From positions 1 to 15,532 of the forward strand of contig CAZVCJ010000092.1 in assembly GCA_964625745.1 (NCBI GenBank): 15,532 nt of DNA, given 5' to 3'. The notes beneath the pieces were generated by a model that worked only from the letters and a program-made list of their open reading frames with translations, did no database searches and was not told where the DNA came from. This document shows positions 1 to 7,381 of the stretch, piece after piece (the stretch's first letter is position 1; each line of letters starts with the position of its first letter). Both the position numbers and the translations under genes were made by a program. This DNA comes from CAZVCJ01 sp964625745 (GTDB lineage: Bacteria > Chloroflexota > Anaerolineae > VGOG01).

Positions 1-172
1 CACGCAGAAACTGGTGCCCCCCACCACCTGGGGGAGGACTGAACTCGTGAAAGATAGCCACGTCTGCTTGGCGAAACCGAGCAGTAGCCTGATCACAAGC
101 AATGCTCAATGCACGCCAGGATGCCAACAGAGGACGGCCGTATTCTCTGAATCTCTTTCGCAAGGAAGCCAT
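1..172 (-). CDS. Glycosyltransferase, N-terminal fragment (cut by left window edge)
   Basis: An ATG at 172 (minus strand) opens a frame that stays open to the window edge, giving 57 codons. An in-frame TGA lies two codons upstream, so this is the first possible ATG. The translation has a basic N-terminus followed around residues 38-55 by VAIFHEFSPPPGGGGHQF. From memory, a hydrophobic strand, then H-[DE]-F, PPP and a glycine run before xQFL is typical of the start of GT-B glycosyltransferases in exopolysaccharide loci, where the glycine-rich turn lies in the N-terminal Rossmann domain. The C-terminal donor-binding half is outside the window. No clear Shine-Dalgarno is seen before the ATG. The gene follows the methyltransferase stop by 127 nt in the same direction, so it probably ends the run of tailoring and transfer genes or continues it leftward. 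The call rests on a short N-terminal signature only. Confidence 0.6.
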   Translation of the reverse strand, partial: MASLRKRFREYGRPLLASWRALSIACDQATARFRQADVAIFHEFSPPPGGGGHQFLR

Positions 173-299
173 GTTTCAGTCTATGTTGTGGCTATCTCTT
201 CACTGCCATAATCCTAAAGCCGATGGTAGAGCTGCTTCTTTCGTAAGCTCATCCGATTGCATTGAGGGTCAGGCAAAACCAACTCCTGCACTGACACTT

Positions 300-1082
300 T
301 CAAGACGGCTTCGCCCCCAGCTTGCCTTGCAGCAAAACCCGTTTCCAACCCGAGTCAACCTCGACGCGAAGCACGGTTTTGAAATAACGCAGCATCATCA
401 AAAAAACATCCTTGTCGCTTTCCCAGGCAACCGCTTCAAACGGACGTGCACTTCCCGCTGTCTCTATTCGCAGATCGTAAAGAGCATACCCCTCAGGCTT
501 GATCACGCGGGCATGCTCTGCAAAAAAATCATCTAAATTGAAGGCATGATCTACACAGTTGGTATAAATCAGATCAACAGACGAATCAGCATCGTCCATC
601 TGCATGAAATCGCCCGCTTGGACAAACGGGTTTTCCGGGCCGGGATTAAGGTCAATTCCATAAGCATTTATGAAACCCAAATCTCGCAAGACCTCAACCT
701 CTGTCCCTTGACGTGCCCCAGCACATACAATACACGCGTCCTTCGGCAAAAAGGATGGGAGCCATCTGAAGCGACGATAGAACTTGAGGCGGTAGCCAGT
801 GACTTCCTTATTACTGAAGCCACCTCCTATCTTGAGAATTTCATCAAACTTTCGTTGCTGGTGAGTTACATATTCAGTGTAATTCTCGTAATCACGGTAA
901 ATTACTTTTCCTTGCCGTTGTTGCTGCCAACCCGATGAAGAGTAGTGTTTCCGACGCACAGGATGTTTGTCTCGCTCATGAACGTAGTTTGAGTCGTAGT
1001 GACAGCGCAAATTACGATAGTAACCGTACCCGCCGGGAGTTAGAAGATAAAGCGCAGTCTTGATCCAAAACCTTAGACTCAT
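300..1082 (-). CDS. Class I SAM-dependent methyltransferase (glycan cluster type)
   Basis: A 260-aa protein. I chose the ATG at 1082 because AGAGAG stands 8 nt upstream. A GTG at 1091 overlaps the previous stop as GTGA but is too close to that site. The first ~110 residues are basic and aromatic-rich (many Y, R, W) and are not recognised. The Rossmann core begins near residue 117 with CIVCAGARQGTEVEVL, followed by GIDLN (142-146, the acidic residue expected to contact the ribose) and TNCVDHAFN (174-182, in the position of the post-motif IV H/E-H segment). The glycine-rich loop is not the usual DxGxG; it resembles the loop of the methyltransferase at 1976-2686, so the two seem to belong to one subfamily. 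The acceptor is unknown. The context suggests O- or N-methylation of a sugar residue or lipid-linked intermediate in the cytoplasm. Confidence 0.8.
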   Translation of the reverse strand: MSLRFWIKTALYLLTPGGYGYYRNLRCHYDSNYVHERDKHPVRRKHYSSSGWQQQRQGKVIYRDYENYTEYVTHQQRKFDEILKIGGGFSNKEVTGYRLKFYRRFRWLPSFLPKDACIVCAGARQGTEVEVLRDLGFINAYGIDLNPGPENPFVQAGDFMQMDDADSSVDLIYTNCVDHAFNLDDFFAEHARVIKPEGYALYDLRIETAGSARPFEAVAWESDKDVFLMMLRYFKTVLRVEVDSGWKRVLLQGKLGAKPS

Positions 1083-1087
1083 GTCAA

Positions 1088-1933
1088 TCACTCTCTAGCC
1101 CTCTCCGGCCCTTGCATATCAACTTTCTGCGCAATCGCTATTAGCATATGGCAAAACCAACGCCGAGGACTAATCCAGCGCAACACTCGCCCTAAAGCAC
1201 GGTTGGCAAGACTTCCATGCTTCAAATGAAGGTCATGATGGAGAGCCCGTCGTAAACCCTCTTGCACAGAGATAGGACGTATCTTCAAGACTCGAAAGCC
1301 TCGCATAGCCAGCTCTTGCTCAAGCTCCGGTATAGTCAGCCGCCATTGGTAGAACCGCATGGGCGACGAATAGCCTTTTTGGGAATCGTAGCCTATGCCC
1401 CAATGAGACAGTGGACGAGCATCGCGTAAGATGTGCCGCCAATTATGAAAAGGCACGCTGACAAAAAGATAAGCGCCCGGCTCAAGCACCCGCCAGGCTT
1501 CGTTGATGCACCTACCCAGCCCCTCCTCAAAATGCTCAAAGACTCCCCAAGAAAAGTAGGCATCAAAGAAGCGATCGGGAAAAGACAAATGCCGAATGTC
1601 CGCACTAAGAAAGTTATATTGAGGAAACTGATGGTTTAGCCAGGAAACCGTCTGACGACTGATATCTGCACCATACACGTCATACCCTTGGCCGGACAGA
1701 AAAATCGTCCACTCACCCAGGCCGCAACCGGCGTCCAAGATTCTCCTCCCAGGCTGAAGACGTTCCAGATATGGGAGCATAAAGCGATACTCTTCACGCT
1801 GCGAGATTTTGGTCGCCAACACTGCTGGGTCGGCCTGATTCTGTTGCCAGATAGCTGCCCAGTGTTGTTCAATCGAAGCAACCTCAGATAAATCCGAGTT
1901 ATTTGAAACGACGGGCACATAGTCTTTTCTCAT
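1088..1933 (-). CDS. Class I SAM-dependent methyltransferase (Methyltransf_11/25-like)
   Basis: A 281-aa protein with a textbook SAM site: ILDAGCGLGEW (residues 65-75, motif I), GADIS with the acidic residue D90 at the end of beta-2, SADIRHLSF (110-118) and WGVFEHFEE (129-137), then a V-L-E-P-G-type segment after it. The C-terminal ~90 residues are basic and contain paired R/W residues, possibly an acceptor-binding or membrane-proximal part. The ATG at 1933 has only a weak purine run (GAAAAG) before it. Its stop lies 5 nt before the chosen start of the next methyltransferase, so the two are probably translationally coupled. The family includes methyltransferases acting on sugars, lipids and small molecules, so the substrate cannot be read from the sequence. 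The glycan context makes sugar methylation the best inference. Confidence 0.85.
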   Translation of the reverse strand: MRKDYVPVVSNNSDLSEVASIEQHWAAIWQQNQADPAVLATKISQREEYRFMLPYLERLQPGRRILDAGCGLGEWTIFLSGQGYDVYGADISRQTVSWLNHQFPQYNFLSADIRHLSFPDRFFDAYFSWGVFEHFEEGLGRCINEAWRVLEPGAYLFVSVPFHNWRHILRDARPLSHWGIGYDSQKGYSSPMRFYQWRLTIPELEQELAMRGFRVLKIRPISVQEGLRRALHHDLHLKHGSLANRALGRVLRWISPRRWFCHMLIAIAQKVDMQGPERARE

Positions 1934-1975
1934 TTTCTTTTCAAATACGCGCCGTTTCCTCTTTCATCGTTCCGA

Positions 1976-2686
1976 CTATCGCGTGAGCAGTCTCTGCTTA
2001 TCAACTCGGATAATGGTACGAACAGCGTCAGTCCCCAACGCACCATTAAAAGCGCCTGCCTCGCTGGTTTCAGACCAAAGTATCTGATCCACATACGGCT
2101 CAAAGCTCTGGTGAAGGTTATTAAGTGAGCCAAAATCAATCAGGTCAGTGCCTGTTCGTTTTACATCGTAACGAACAGGCACTTCGACTGCAATAATCCC
2201 CCCATCACGCATCGTACGGACCAATTCTCCAGTGACTTGTTCTAGGTTTAGCGCATGCTCCAGAGAGTGTGAATTGTAAATTACATCAAAACGATCTGCC
2301 TCAAACGTCATGGCATGCATATCCATTACCAAAATATCTTCGCGCTGGCTAAATAGATCAATTCCGATCACACTCTTGGCACCCTTATCGCGAAAATAAT
2401 CGAGCTCAGCCGCGTTGCGACAGCCAACGCATAAAACATCAGAGTGAGCGAGATCAACCAACTCGGCTGTTTTGTCAATCAGTCTCCGGGCATACGCGGG
2501 GAGCGGGTTATTTCTCTTGAATAGGGTACGACGCAGCTGTGCCTCTAGGTACTGCTCGTATGTTCGAGAGGCTGGCGCTAGCCGCTTTTTCAGCTTGATG
2601 CGGTAACGATAGAACTGAAAAGCTTCCCAGGGCTGCTGTAACCGATACCAGGCCTGCCTCAGTATTCTCCTTACTGACCTATTCAT
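1976..2686 (-). CDS. Class I SAM-dependent methyltransferase (Methyltransf_11-like)
   Basis: A 236-aa protein. The open frame reaches a TTG at 2704, but the ATG at 2686 is better placed, with GGGA about 8 nt upstream. It has a basic, aromatic N-terminus (to about residue 45), then the SAM fold: VLCVGCRNAAELDYF (84-98), GIDLF (108-112), the MDMHAMTF segment, and YNSHSLEHALNLEQV in the motif IV region, followed by a 'DGGIIAVEVP' strand. The H-S-L-E-H-A-L string and the C-R-N glycine-loop variant mark a subfamily often annotated only as methyltransferase-domain protein in polysaccharide loci. The gene starts 21 nt after the stop of the GT-B-like gene and precedes two more methyltransferases. No membrane segment is seen, so it is presumably cytosolic. 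Confidence 0.82.
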   Translation of the reverse strand: MNRSVRRILRQAWYRLQQPWEAFQFYRYRIKLKKRLAPASRTYEQYLEAQLRRTLFKRNNPLPAYARRLIDKTAELVDLAHSDVLCVGCRNAAELDYFRDKGAKSVIGIDLFSQREDILVMDMHAMTFEADRFDVIYNSHSLEHALNLEQVTGELVRTMRDGGIIAVEVPVRYDVKRTGTDLIDFGSLNNLHQSFEPYVDQILWSETSEAGAFNGALGTDAVRTIIRVDKQRLLTR

Positions 2687-2707
2687 ACTTTGTTCCCACT
2701 CCAATGG

Positions 2708-4144
2708 TTATTGCCCATGGTTCAGAGAACAAATACGATTTTGAAGCATCAGCGCCAGCCTCTTGCTTGACAACCCGTCTAGGTAACCGCACTCCGACAG
2801 TGCATACTCGTAACGCGCCTCGCGATCAAGGGTCCGGTCTTCAAGATACAGGTCTATAAACTTGACCAGATCAGCCTCATCCTTGGCAATCCTGGCCGCT
2901 GCCAGCCGAAGGTCTCTGCGGTTATGGGTCTGTCTCTGCTGAAAGGCCGCCGAAGTGTTGTAACGATGACCGAACGTGTAGACATCGTAGCCAATGTGAA
3001 TGACTGGCAGGTCGCAGATGGCCGCCTCCAAACTGATGGTCGAGAAGTAATTAATCATCACATCGCTATACTGCAACAAGCAATAGAGTTCATCAACCCT
3101 CTCACTCAAGCCGAGGTCGCGTTGTAACTCATCACTCGCCAGATTGTCGGACGAGGTATTGAGTGGGTTGCTCAGGTAAACGCCCTCTGTCCGGGCGAAC
3201 AGCCCCTCTAACACTTGCCAACCAGGGGACGCAAGCAGCTTGACGTGAGGATAAGGACGAACAACAACATTGTGTAGCAAATTGGATCCGGATTGCATGA
3301 CTCCTGTCAACAAGCGATAAAACTCAAAGTAGCGGGTGATGTTCACCCCCCCGGCGAATAGGATGGTCTTTCGAGCCGGGTCCAATCCCTTTGAGCGCAA
3401 AAACTCTTCCCGACTGATCGGTAGTGGCACGAAATAGCGATCGTACTGCACTGGGCCGGTGATTTCGATCCGGCTGGCTGGTATTCTCTGCAAACGCATG
3501 GCCTCGTTGGCCATCTGCTGACTCCAGACCGCCAGACCATCCGGCATAAATCCACGGAAACCCATGTTCACGATATTGTCATAATTGGTAATTGCTGCGA
3601 AAACTGGCAACCCCAGACCCTTGGCCTCGCGGGCAAAAAATCCCTCGTTCCAAAAGCCATAGTTGCCGGCTCCAGGCGTCAAGACGCAATCAACGGCTTG
3701 ATTCTTCAGTGCGCCATCATGCACATGGGTCGGGAACAGAGCATTCTCACTCCAGGCCGCCAAGTGACCCAAGCCGGGTATACGCCGCAACAGATCCATA
3801 CAAGCTGCATAAATCCAGGTCTTGGCAACCGGGCCAAAGTCAAACAAGCGAGCCTCAATACTCTCCCGAAAGCGCAGATCCGTGGTGTCGGTCCGCACCA
3901 CAAATCGTCGAAGTAAAGCCAATGCTCGAAGGAGCGCATGACGCTCAAACATCGCCTCATACTGGACGGTCTCAAGCTCGAAGTAGCGATATCGATCCAA
4001 ATCGACGTTTCGGAAGTAGTGAGGGCCAATAAAATATAGCGGCTCAAAGCCGTGTTGCTCAAGCGTCTCTCTGAATTGTGCTGTGTGAAAACTGCGCGTG
4101 GCCATCTTGCCGAATATCGGAATGGCCAGCTTTGCCTTACCCAT
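2708..4144 (-). CDS. GT-B-like surface carbohydrate biosynthesis protein (putative glycosyl- or glycerophosphotransferase)
   Basis: A 478-aa protein. The frame opens further up, to 4213, but the ATG at 4144 has a strong GAGGAAGG site and overlaps the transketolase stop by 8 nt (ATGGGTAA), a typical coupled arrangement. The N-terminus MGKAKLAIPIFGKMATRSF is a beta-strand plus loop as in Rossmann-type sugar enzymes. Around residues 360-387 the protein reads SDVMINYFSTISLEAAICDL followed by PVIHIGYD. This resembles the S-D-V-x-I-x-x-x-S-[ST]-x-x-x-E-A signature at the donor site of CDP-glycerol glycerophosphotransferases and capsule-type GT-B enzymes. FAGGVNI, about 80 residues earlier, could be the phosphate-binding loop of the C-terminal domain. 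No signal peptide or membrane span is seen. It probably transfers a sugar or phosphosugar unit in glycan assembly; donor and acceptor are unknown. A UDP-GlcNAc 2-epimerase-like fold is a less likely alternative. Confidence 0.6.
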   Translation of the reverse strand: MGKAKLAIPIFGKMATRSFHTAQFRETLEQHGFEPLYFIGPHYFRNVDLDRYRYFELETVQYEAMFERHALLRALALLRRFVVRTDTTDLRFRESIEARLFDFGPVAKTWIYAACMDLLRRIPGLGHLAAWSENALFPTHVHDGALKNQAVDCVLTPGAGNYGFWNEGFFAREAKGLGLPVFAAITNYDNIVNMGFRGFMPDGLAVWSQQMANEAMRLQRIPASRIEITGPVQYDRYFVPLPISREEFLRSKGLDPARKTILFAGGVNITRYFEFYRLLTGVMQSGSNLLHNVVVRPYPHVKLLASPGWQVLEGLFARTEGVYLSNPLNTSSDNLASDELQRDLGLSERVDELYCLLQYSDVMINYFSTISLEAAICDLPVIHIGYDVYTFGHRYNTSAAFQQRQTHNRRDLRLAAARIAKDEADLVKFIDLYLEDRTLDREARYEYALSECGYLDGLSSKRLALMLQNRICSLNHGQ

Positions 4145-6080
4145 CGTGCCTTCCTCGTGCTGTTGTCCAAGACTGCAAAACTCGCTCCGCCAGCGACGCG
4201 CCATCCAGACCATGATATTTCAGCACCTGGGGCGGTGTGCCCCAGGCCGGCAAGCCTTCAACACCAAAAGTAGCAAAGCGCCGTCCTGCCAACAAACTTA
4301 GATCATTCAATACATTCAACAGACCATCGCCCAGGCCGCCTGCCGGCGCGTGATCTTCCAGGACATAGATCGCCTGGCAGCCTCCAATCATATCGGTTAA
4401 CCATTGCCTGTCGAAGCGATTGAGCCACGGCATATTGACCACCTTAAGGCCAAATTCCTGTTCTGCCAGTAACTCACTCGCCAGCAGCGCCTCATGCAGC
4501 ATCACCGGACCATAGGCAAACATAATTGCATCGGCTCCCTCTGTGAGAACCGCTCCCCGCCCCAGTTCCAAACTGTAGTCAGATGGCAACTCAATGATGC
4601 GCGGCGATGGACCGATAATCAATCGTAGCATGCAGCTCTCGCCGACGTCGTTGATGCAGTATTCCAACGCCATACGTGTTTCGGCGGCATTGCAAGGCTG
4701 AAGCATCACCATGTTCGGCAGCGCCCCAAACAGCGAGATGTCCCGGATGCTCTGGTGCGACTGGCCGGGCCCGGCCGGGATCAGACCTGAGTAATGACAA
4801 ACGTAGATGATCTTGGTTCGCTCACAAGCGTTGTTGTAGATCTGTTCGTTGGCCCGCGCTGCTAAGAAGGCTGCAAAGGTGTTTACCACCGGCAGGAGAC
4901 CTTGCCGCGCCAACCCACCCGCCATTGAAACCATGTCTTGCTCGGCAATGCCGTTCTCGATAAAACGTTCAGGGTACCTGGCTACGAAGCTGCGCAAGCG
5001 ACAGTCGGCAGCCAAATCAGCATCCAGCACTACGATGTCCTCACGCTCGGCGGCAATGTCCACCAACGCCTGCCCAAAGGCGTCGGCCACATATTCGCCG
5101 GACACACCACTCGGCTTTTCGTCTTCTTGCGCAACTTCCTCTAATACCAACGGCGACAGTCCCAGTCCGCCCAGGCGATCATTAATGCGCGTGGTGATCT
5201 CCTCGTAGGCATCTGTGAACGATTGGTCATCTGGGGCTCCAGCGTGCCAACGGTACAGTCCACCACCGGCCTTTAGAGCCGCCGGATGCTCCATGAACGA
5301 TACGCCGCGCCCCTTGATCGTGTCGGCGATCAGTACCTTGGGCTTGTCTGTGATCGCCCGGAACTCATCAAAGACGTTTTCGAGTTGTCTGAAATCATGC
5401 CCATCGCAACGCGCCACGTGCCAGCCAAAGATACGGAACTTGGCCTCCAGGTCACCCAGATCAGTGATCTCGCTGACGGGCTTGTCGGATTGTACCTTGT
5501 TGTGGTCAACGATCACATGCAGGTTCGTAATGCCCTGATGGACCGCCGTTTGCAACGCTTCGTAGACCTGCCCTTCTTGCAACTCCCCGTCGCCAGTCAT
5601 CACAAAGATACGCCCTCCGTGACCGCGCAGGCGTTTAGCAAAAGCCATACCCTTGGCCTTGGAGATGCCCATGCCCAGTGAGCCCGAGTTGGCCTCGATA
5701 CCTGGGGTACTCACATCCGGATGTCCACACGTCCCACCCAACCTTCGCAGCTTCAGGAATTTGTCTTTCGGGAGGATGCCCAAAGAAAACAGGACGGCGT
5801 ACAAGCCGGGCACATCGTGCCCCTTGGATGAGAAGTAGACGTCTCGATCGGGGTGTTTGATTCCCAACTCAGCGGTATTCATCTCAGAGTAGTAGAGCAT
5901 GGTCACGATATCCAACGAGCTAAAACTGGAGCCGAGATGGCCAGAGCCGGCACGTTTCACTGAGGCCAACGCATTTGCTCTACACATATCGGCGAGTAAC
6001 GCCAACTTGTCGTATTTGTCAACGGGCGCTTCACGGATACGTTGGAACTCTTCCATTGGGACGAGTGTGATCTTGAGCAT
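4137..6080 (-). CDS. Transketolase, full-length (ThDP-dependent)
   Basis: A 647-aa protein with all transketolase domains in one chain. The N-terminal ThDP pyrophosphate domain has GSGHLGSS with H48, SKGH with H88, and the ThDP/Mg motif GDGE (163-166) ending in N194 of DHNK. The pyrimidine domain starts near 327 and has GIAEQ (377-381) with the catalytic Glu E380, then GPGQSHQS with H442, which lies where substrate-phosphate contacts are made. A C-terminal transketolase domain follows from about 500. Length is normal for the family. Glycan-cluster homologues are often split into two ORFs; this one is not. GAAGG about 9 nt before the ATG supports the start. Transketolases move two-carbon ketol units between sugar phosphates, so here it may supply or remodel a sugar precursor. 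Primary-metabolism tkt is an alternative, but its position between an SGNH hydrolase and a GT suggests a dedicated copy. Confidence 0.92.
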   Translation of the reverse strand: MLKITLVPMEEFQRIREAPVDKYDKLALLADMCRANALASVKRAGSGHLGSSFSSLDIVTMLYYSEMNTAELGIKHPDRDVYFSSKGHDVPGLYAVLFSLGILPKDKFLKLRRLGGTCGHPDVSTPGIEANSGSLGMGISKAKGMAFAKRLRGHGGRIFVMTGDGELQEGQVYEALQTAVHQGITNLHVIVDHNKVQSDKPVSEITDLGDLEAKFRIFGWHVARCDGHDFRQLENVFDEFRAITDKPKVLIADTIKGRGVSFMEHPAALKAGGGLYRWHAGAPDDQSFTDAYEEITTRINDRLGGLGLSPLVLEEVAQEDEKPSGVSGEYVADAFGQALVDIAAEREDIVVLDADLAADCRLRSFVARYPERFIENGIAEQDMVSMAGGLARQGLLPVVNTFAAFLAARANEQIYNNACERTKIIYVCHYSGLIPAGPGQSHQSIRDISLFGALPNMVMLQPCNAAETRMALEYCINDVGESCMLRLIIGPSPRIIELPSDYSLELGRGAVLTEGADAIMFAYGPVMLHEALLASELLAEQEFGLKVVNMPWLNRFDRQWLTDMIGGCQAIYVLEDHAPAGGLGDGLLNVLNDLSLLAGRRFATFGVEGLPAWGTPPQVLKYHGLDGASLAERVLQSWTTARGRHDG

Positions 6081-6182
6081 TATTTTGAACCTTCGTCGTC
6101 CGTCCAGTTAATCGAAAAGGCAATCACCCAGCGAAACAAGCCATGAATCTTCCATACGCCCACTCATAACACCATCCTGACT

Positions 6183-7349
6183 CTACGGCGCATCTGAAGA
6201 GATCAAGCCCTGGGCAAAGAGAAAGTCCGCAATAGCACGCGCCGCCACACGGTAGCCGAAACGAGAGAGATGCCCATTGCCCACATAGCGTGTGTGCTCT
6301 GCAAAGAATGGATCGTCGGCATCCGGTTCGACTTCTACATGGTAGGCTAGCAAGTACAAATCGTCGATCTCTCCGGCTGCACGAAAGGCTGGCAGCAAAT
6401 CCAAATAAGGCGTATCAGTGTCGTCAGCAATGGCTTGCACGAACCGTTGGGGGTGGTCTGGATAGGCATCTGCAGGAATCTGCAAGTACTCGGGAATGGC
6501 GACGATCACTAACCGACTGTTGGCTGCGTTTACTTCCGCGATCAAGTCGCGCAACATAGTTTCATACCTCTCGTAGTAAGTGTGATATGCTGGCAAGTCA
6601 GGATGTACATAGAGAATGTCTTGTGATGATCTATTGGCCTGCTCCCTTGTTTCATCATCGATCTGCGAACGAGCGATGGCGATCAGCACTCTCGACTTGA
6701 TGCGATCGGCTACTCTGTACAACGCAACGTGGTCCTCCAAGAAACGACGCACAACGCCGACATTTTCTGCTGCCGGGCGACTACCTAGTCGCCCGGATGG
6801 TCGAAGATCGGGGATGTCGTTGGGGAAGAACCCCAAGATGACCACGTCCGGCGTCAGTGCCTGGCCTTTATCTCGAAAGTAGGATAACTCGTCTTCGATG
6901 TTGTAGCCAGCAATACCAGCGTTTAATACCTGAATGTCATTTCTGCCCAAACGTTGTCGCAGGATTACCTGCAGCCAGCCAGGCCATGTGTCCTCGTTGG
7001 CCACATACGGGCCGAACGTCATGGAGTCCCCAATGGCCAGGATACGCGAAGAACCGCCTTCGTTCAGTGGCTCAACATTACGCAGTCCAGCCGCATTTGT
7101 CTGCACATGGTAGGGGCGATGGGGCCAGATGGTCCACATCCCATCCTGATCGGGCATGAGATCGCCGTAACCAGCAAGGTTAAAGCCATAATGGCGTCGT
7201 CCGAGCTCGGCGCATCGCTGGTATTTCAACCAGAAGTAGCCACGGGCACCAACTTCGGCGATGAACACCAACAGAATGGTGATACCAACTCCAATAAGCA
7301 CATCTCGGCATCTTTGCCGACTCCGATTTATCGCCTTGGTATGCATCAT
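6183..7349 (-). CDS. Membrane-anchored SGNH/GDSL hydrolase-family protein (SxtL-like position)
   Basis: A 388-aa protein. AGGAGG lies 5 nt before the first of two adjacent ATGs (7349 and 7346). Residues ~17-34 form one hydrophobic segment after a basic start (RSRQRCR), giving an N-in signal anchor with the catalytic domain outside the cytoplasmic membrane. SGNH blocks are visible: GDSMTFG (107-113, Ser109 nucleophile), NAGIAGY (Gly148), FFPND (Asn177) and NGHLSRFGY (His360). The residue two before the His is Asn, where many members have Asp. The family includes esterases, deacetylases and acyltransferases acting on glycans. It follows the carbamoyltransferase by 32 nt, as GDSL genes do in SxtI-type carbamoyltransferase groups. 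A role in removing or transferring a substituent on the exported glycan is inferred. Confidence 0.82.
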   Translation of the reverse strand: MMHTKAINRSRQRCRDVLIGVGITILLVFIAEVGARGYFWLKYQRCAELGRRHYGFNLAGYGDLMPDQDGMWTIWPHRPYHVQTNAAGLRNVEPLNEGGSSRILAIGDSMTFGPYVANEDTWPGWLQVILRQRLGRNDIQVLNAGIAGYNIEDELSYFRDKGQALTPDVVILGFFPNDIPDLRPSGRLGSRPAAENVGVVRRFLEDHVALYRVADRIKSRVLIAIARSQIDDETREQANRSSQDILYVHPDLPAYHTYYERYETMLRDLIAEVNAANSRLVIVAIPEYLQIPADAYPDHPQRFVQAIADDTDTPYLDLLPAFRAAGEIDDLYLLAYHVEVEPDADDPFFAEHTRYVGNGHLSRFGYRVAARAIADFLFAQGLISSDAP

Positions 7350-7381
7350 GCTAGCCTCCTCGCATCATCCAAATTCAGACG

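Noticed and set aside
8..40. Inverted repeat of C-runs and G-runs near the left edge, possible terminator
   Set aside because: It is explained by proline and glycine codons of the PPPGGGG motif in the truncated glycosyltransferase.
102..536. Plus-strand open frame of 144 codons near the left edge
   Set aside because: It overlaps the methyltransferase C-terminus and the glycosyltransferase start on the other strand, and its translation is low-complexity without motifs.
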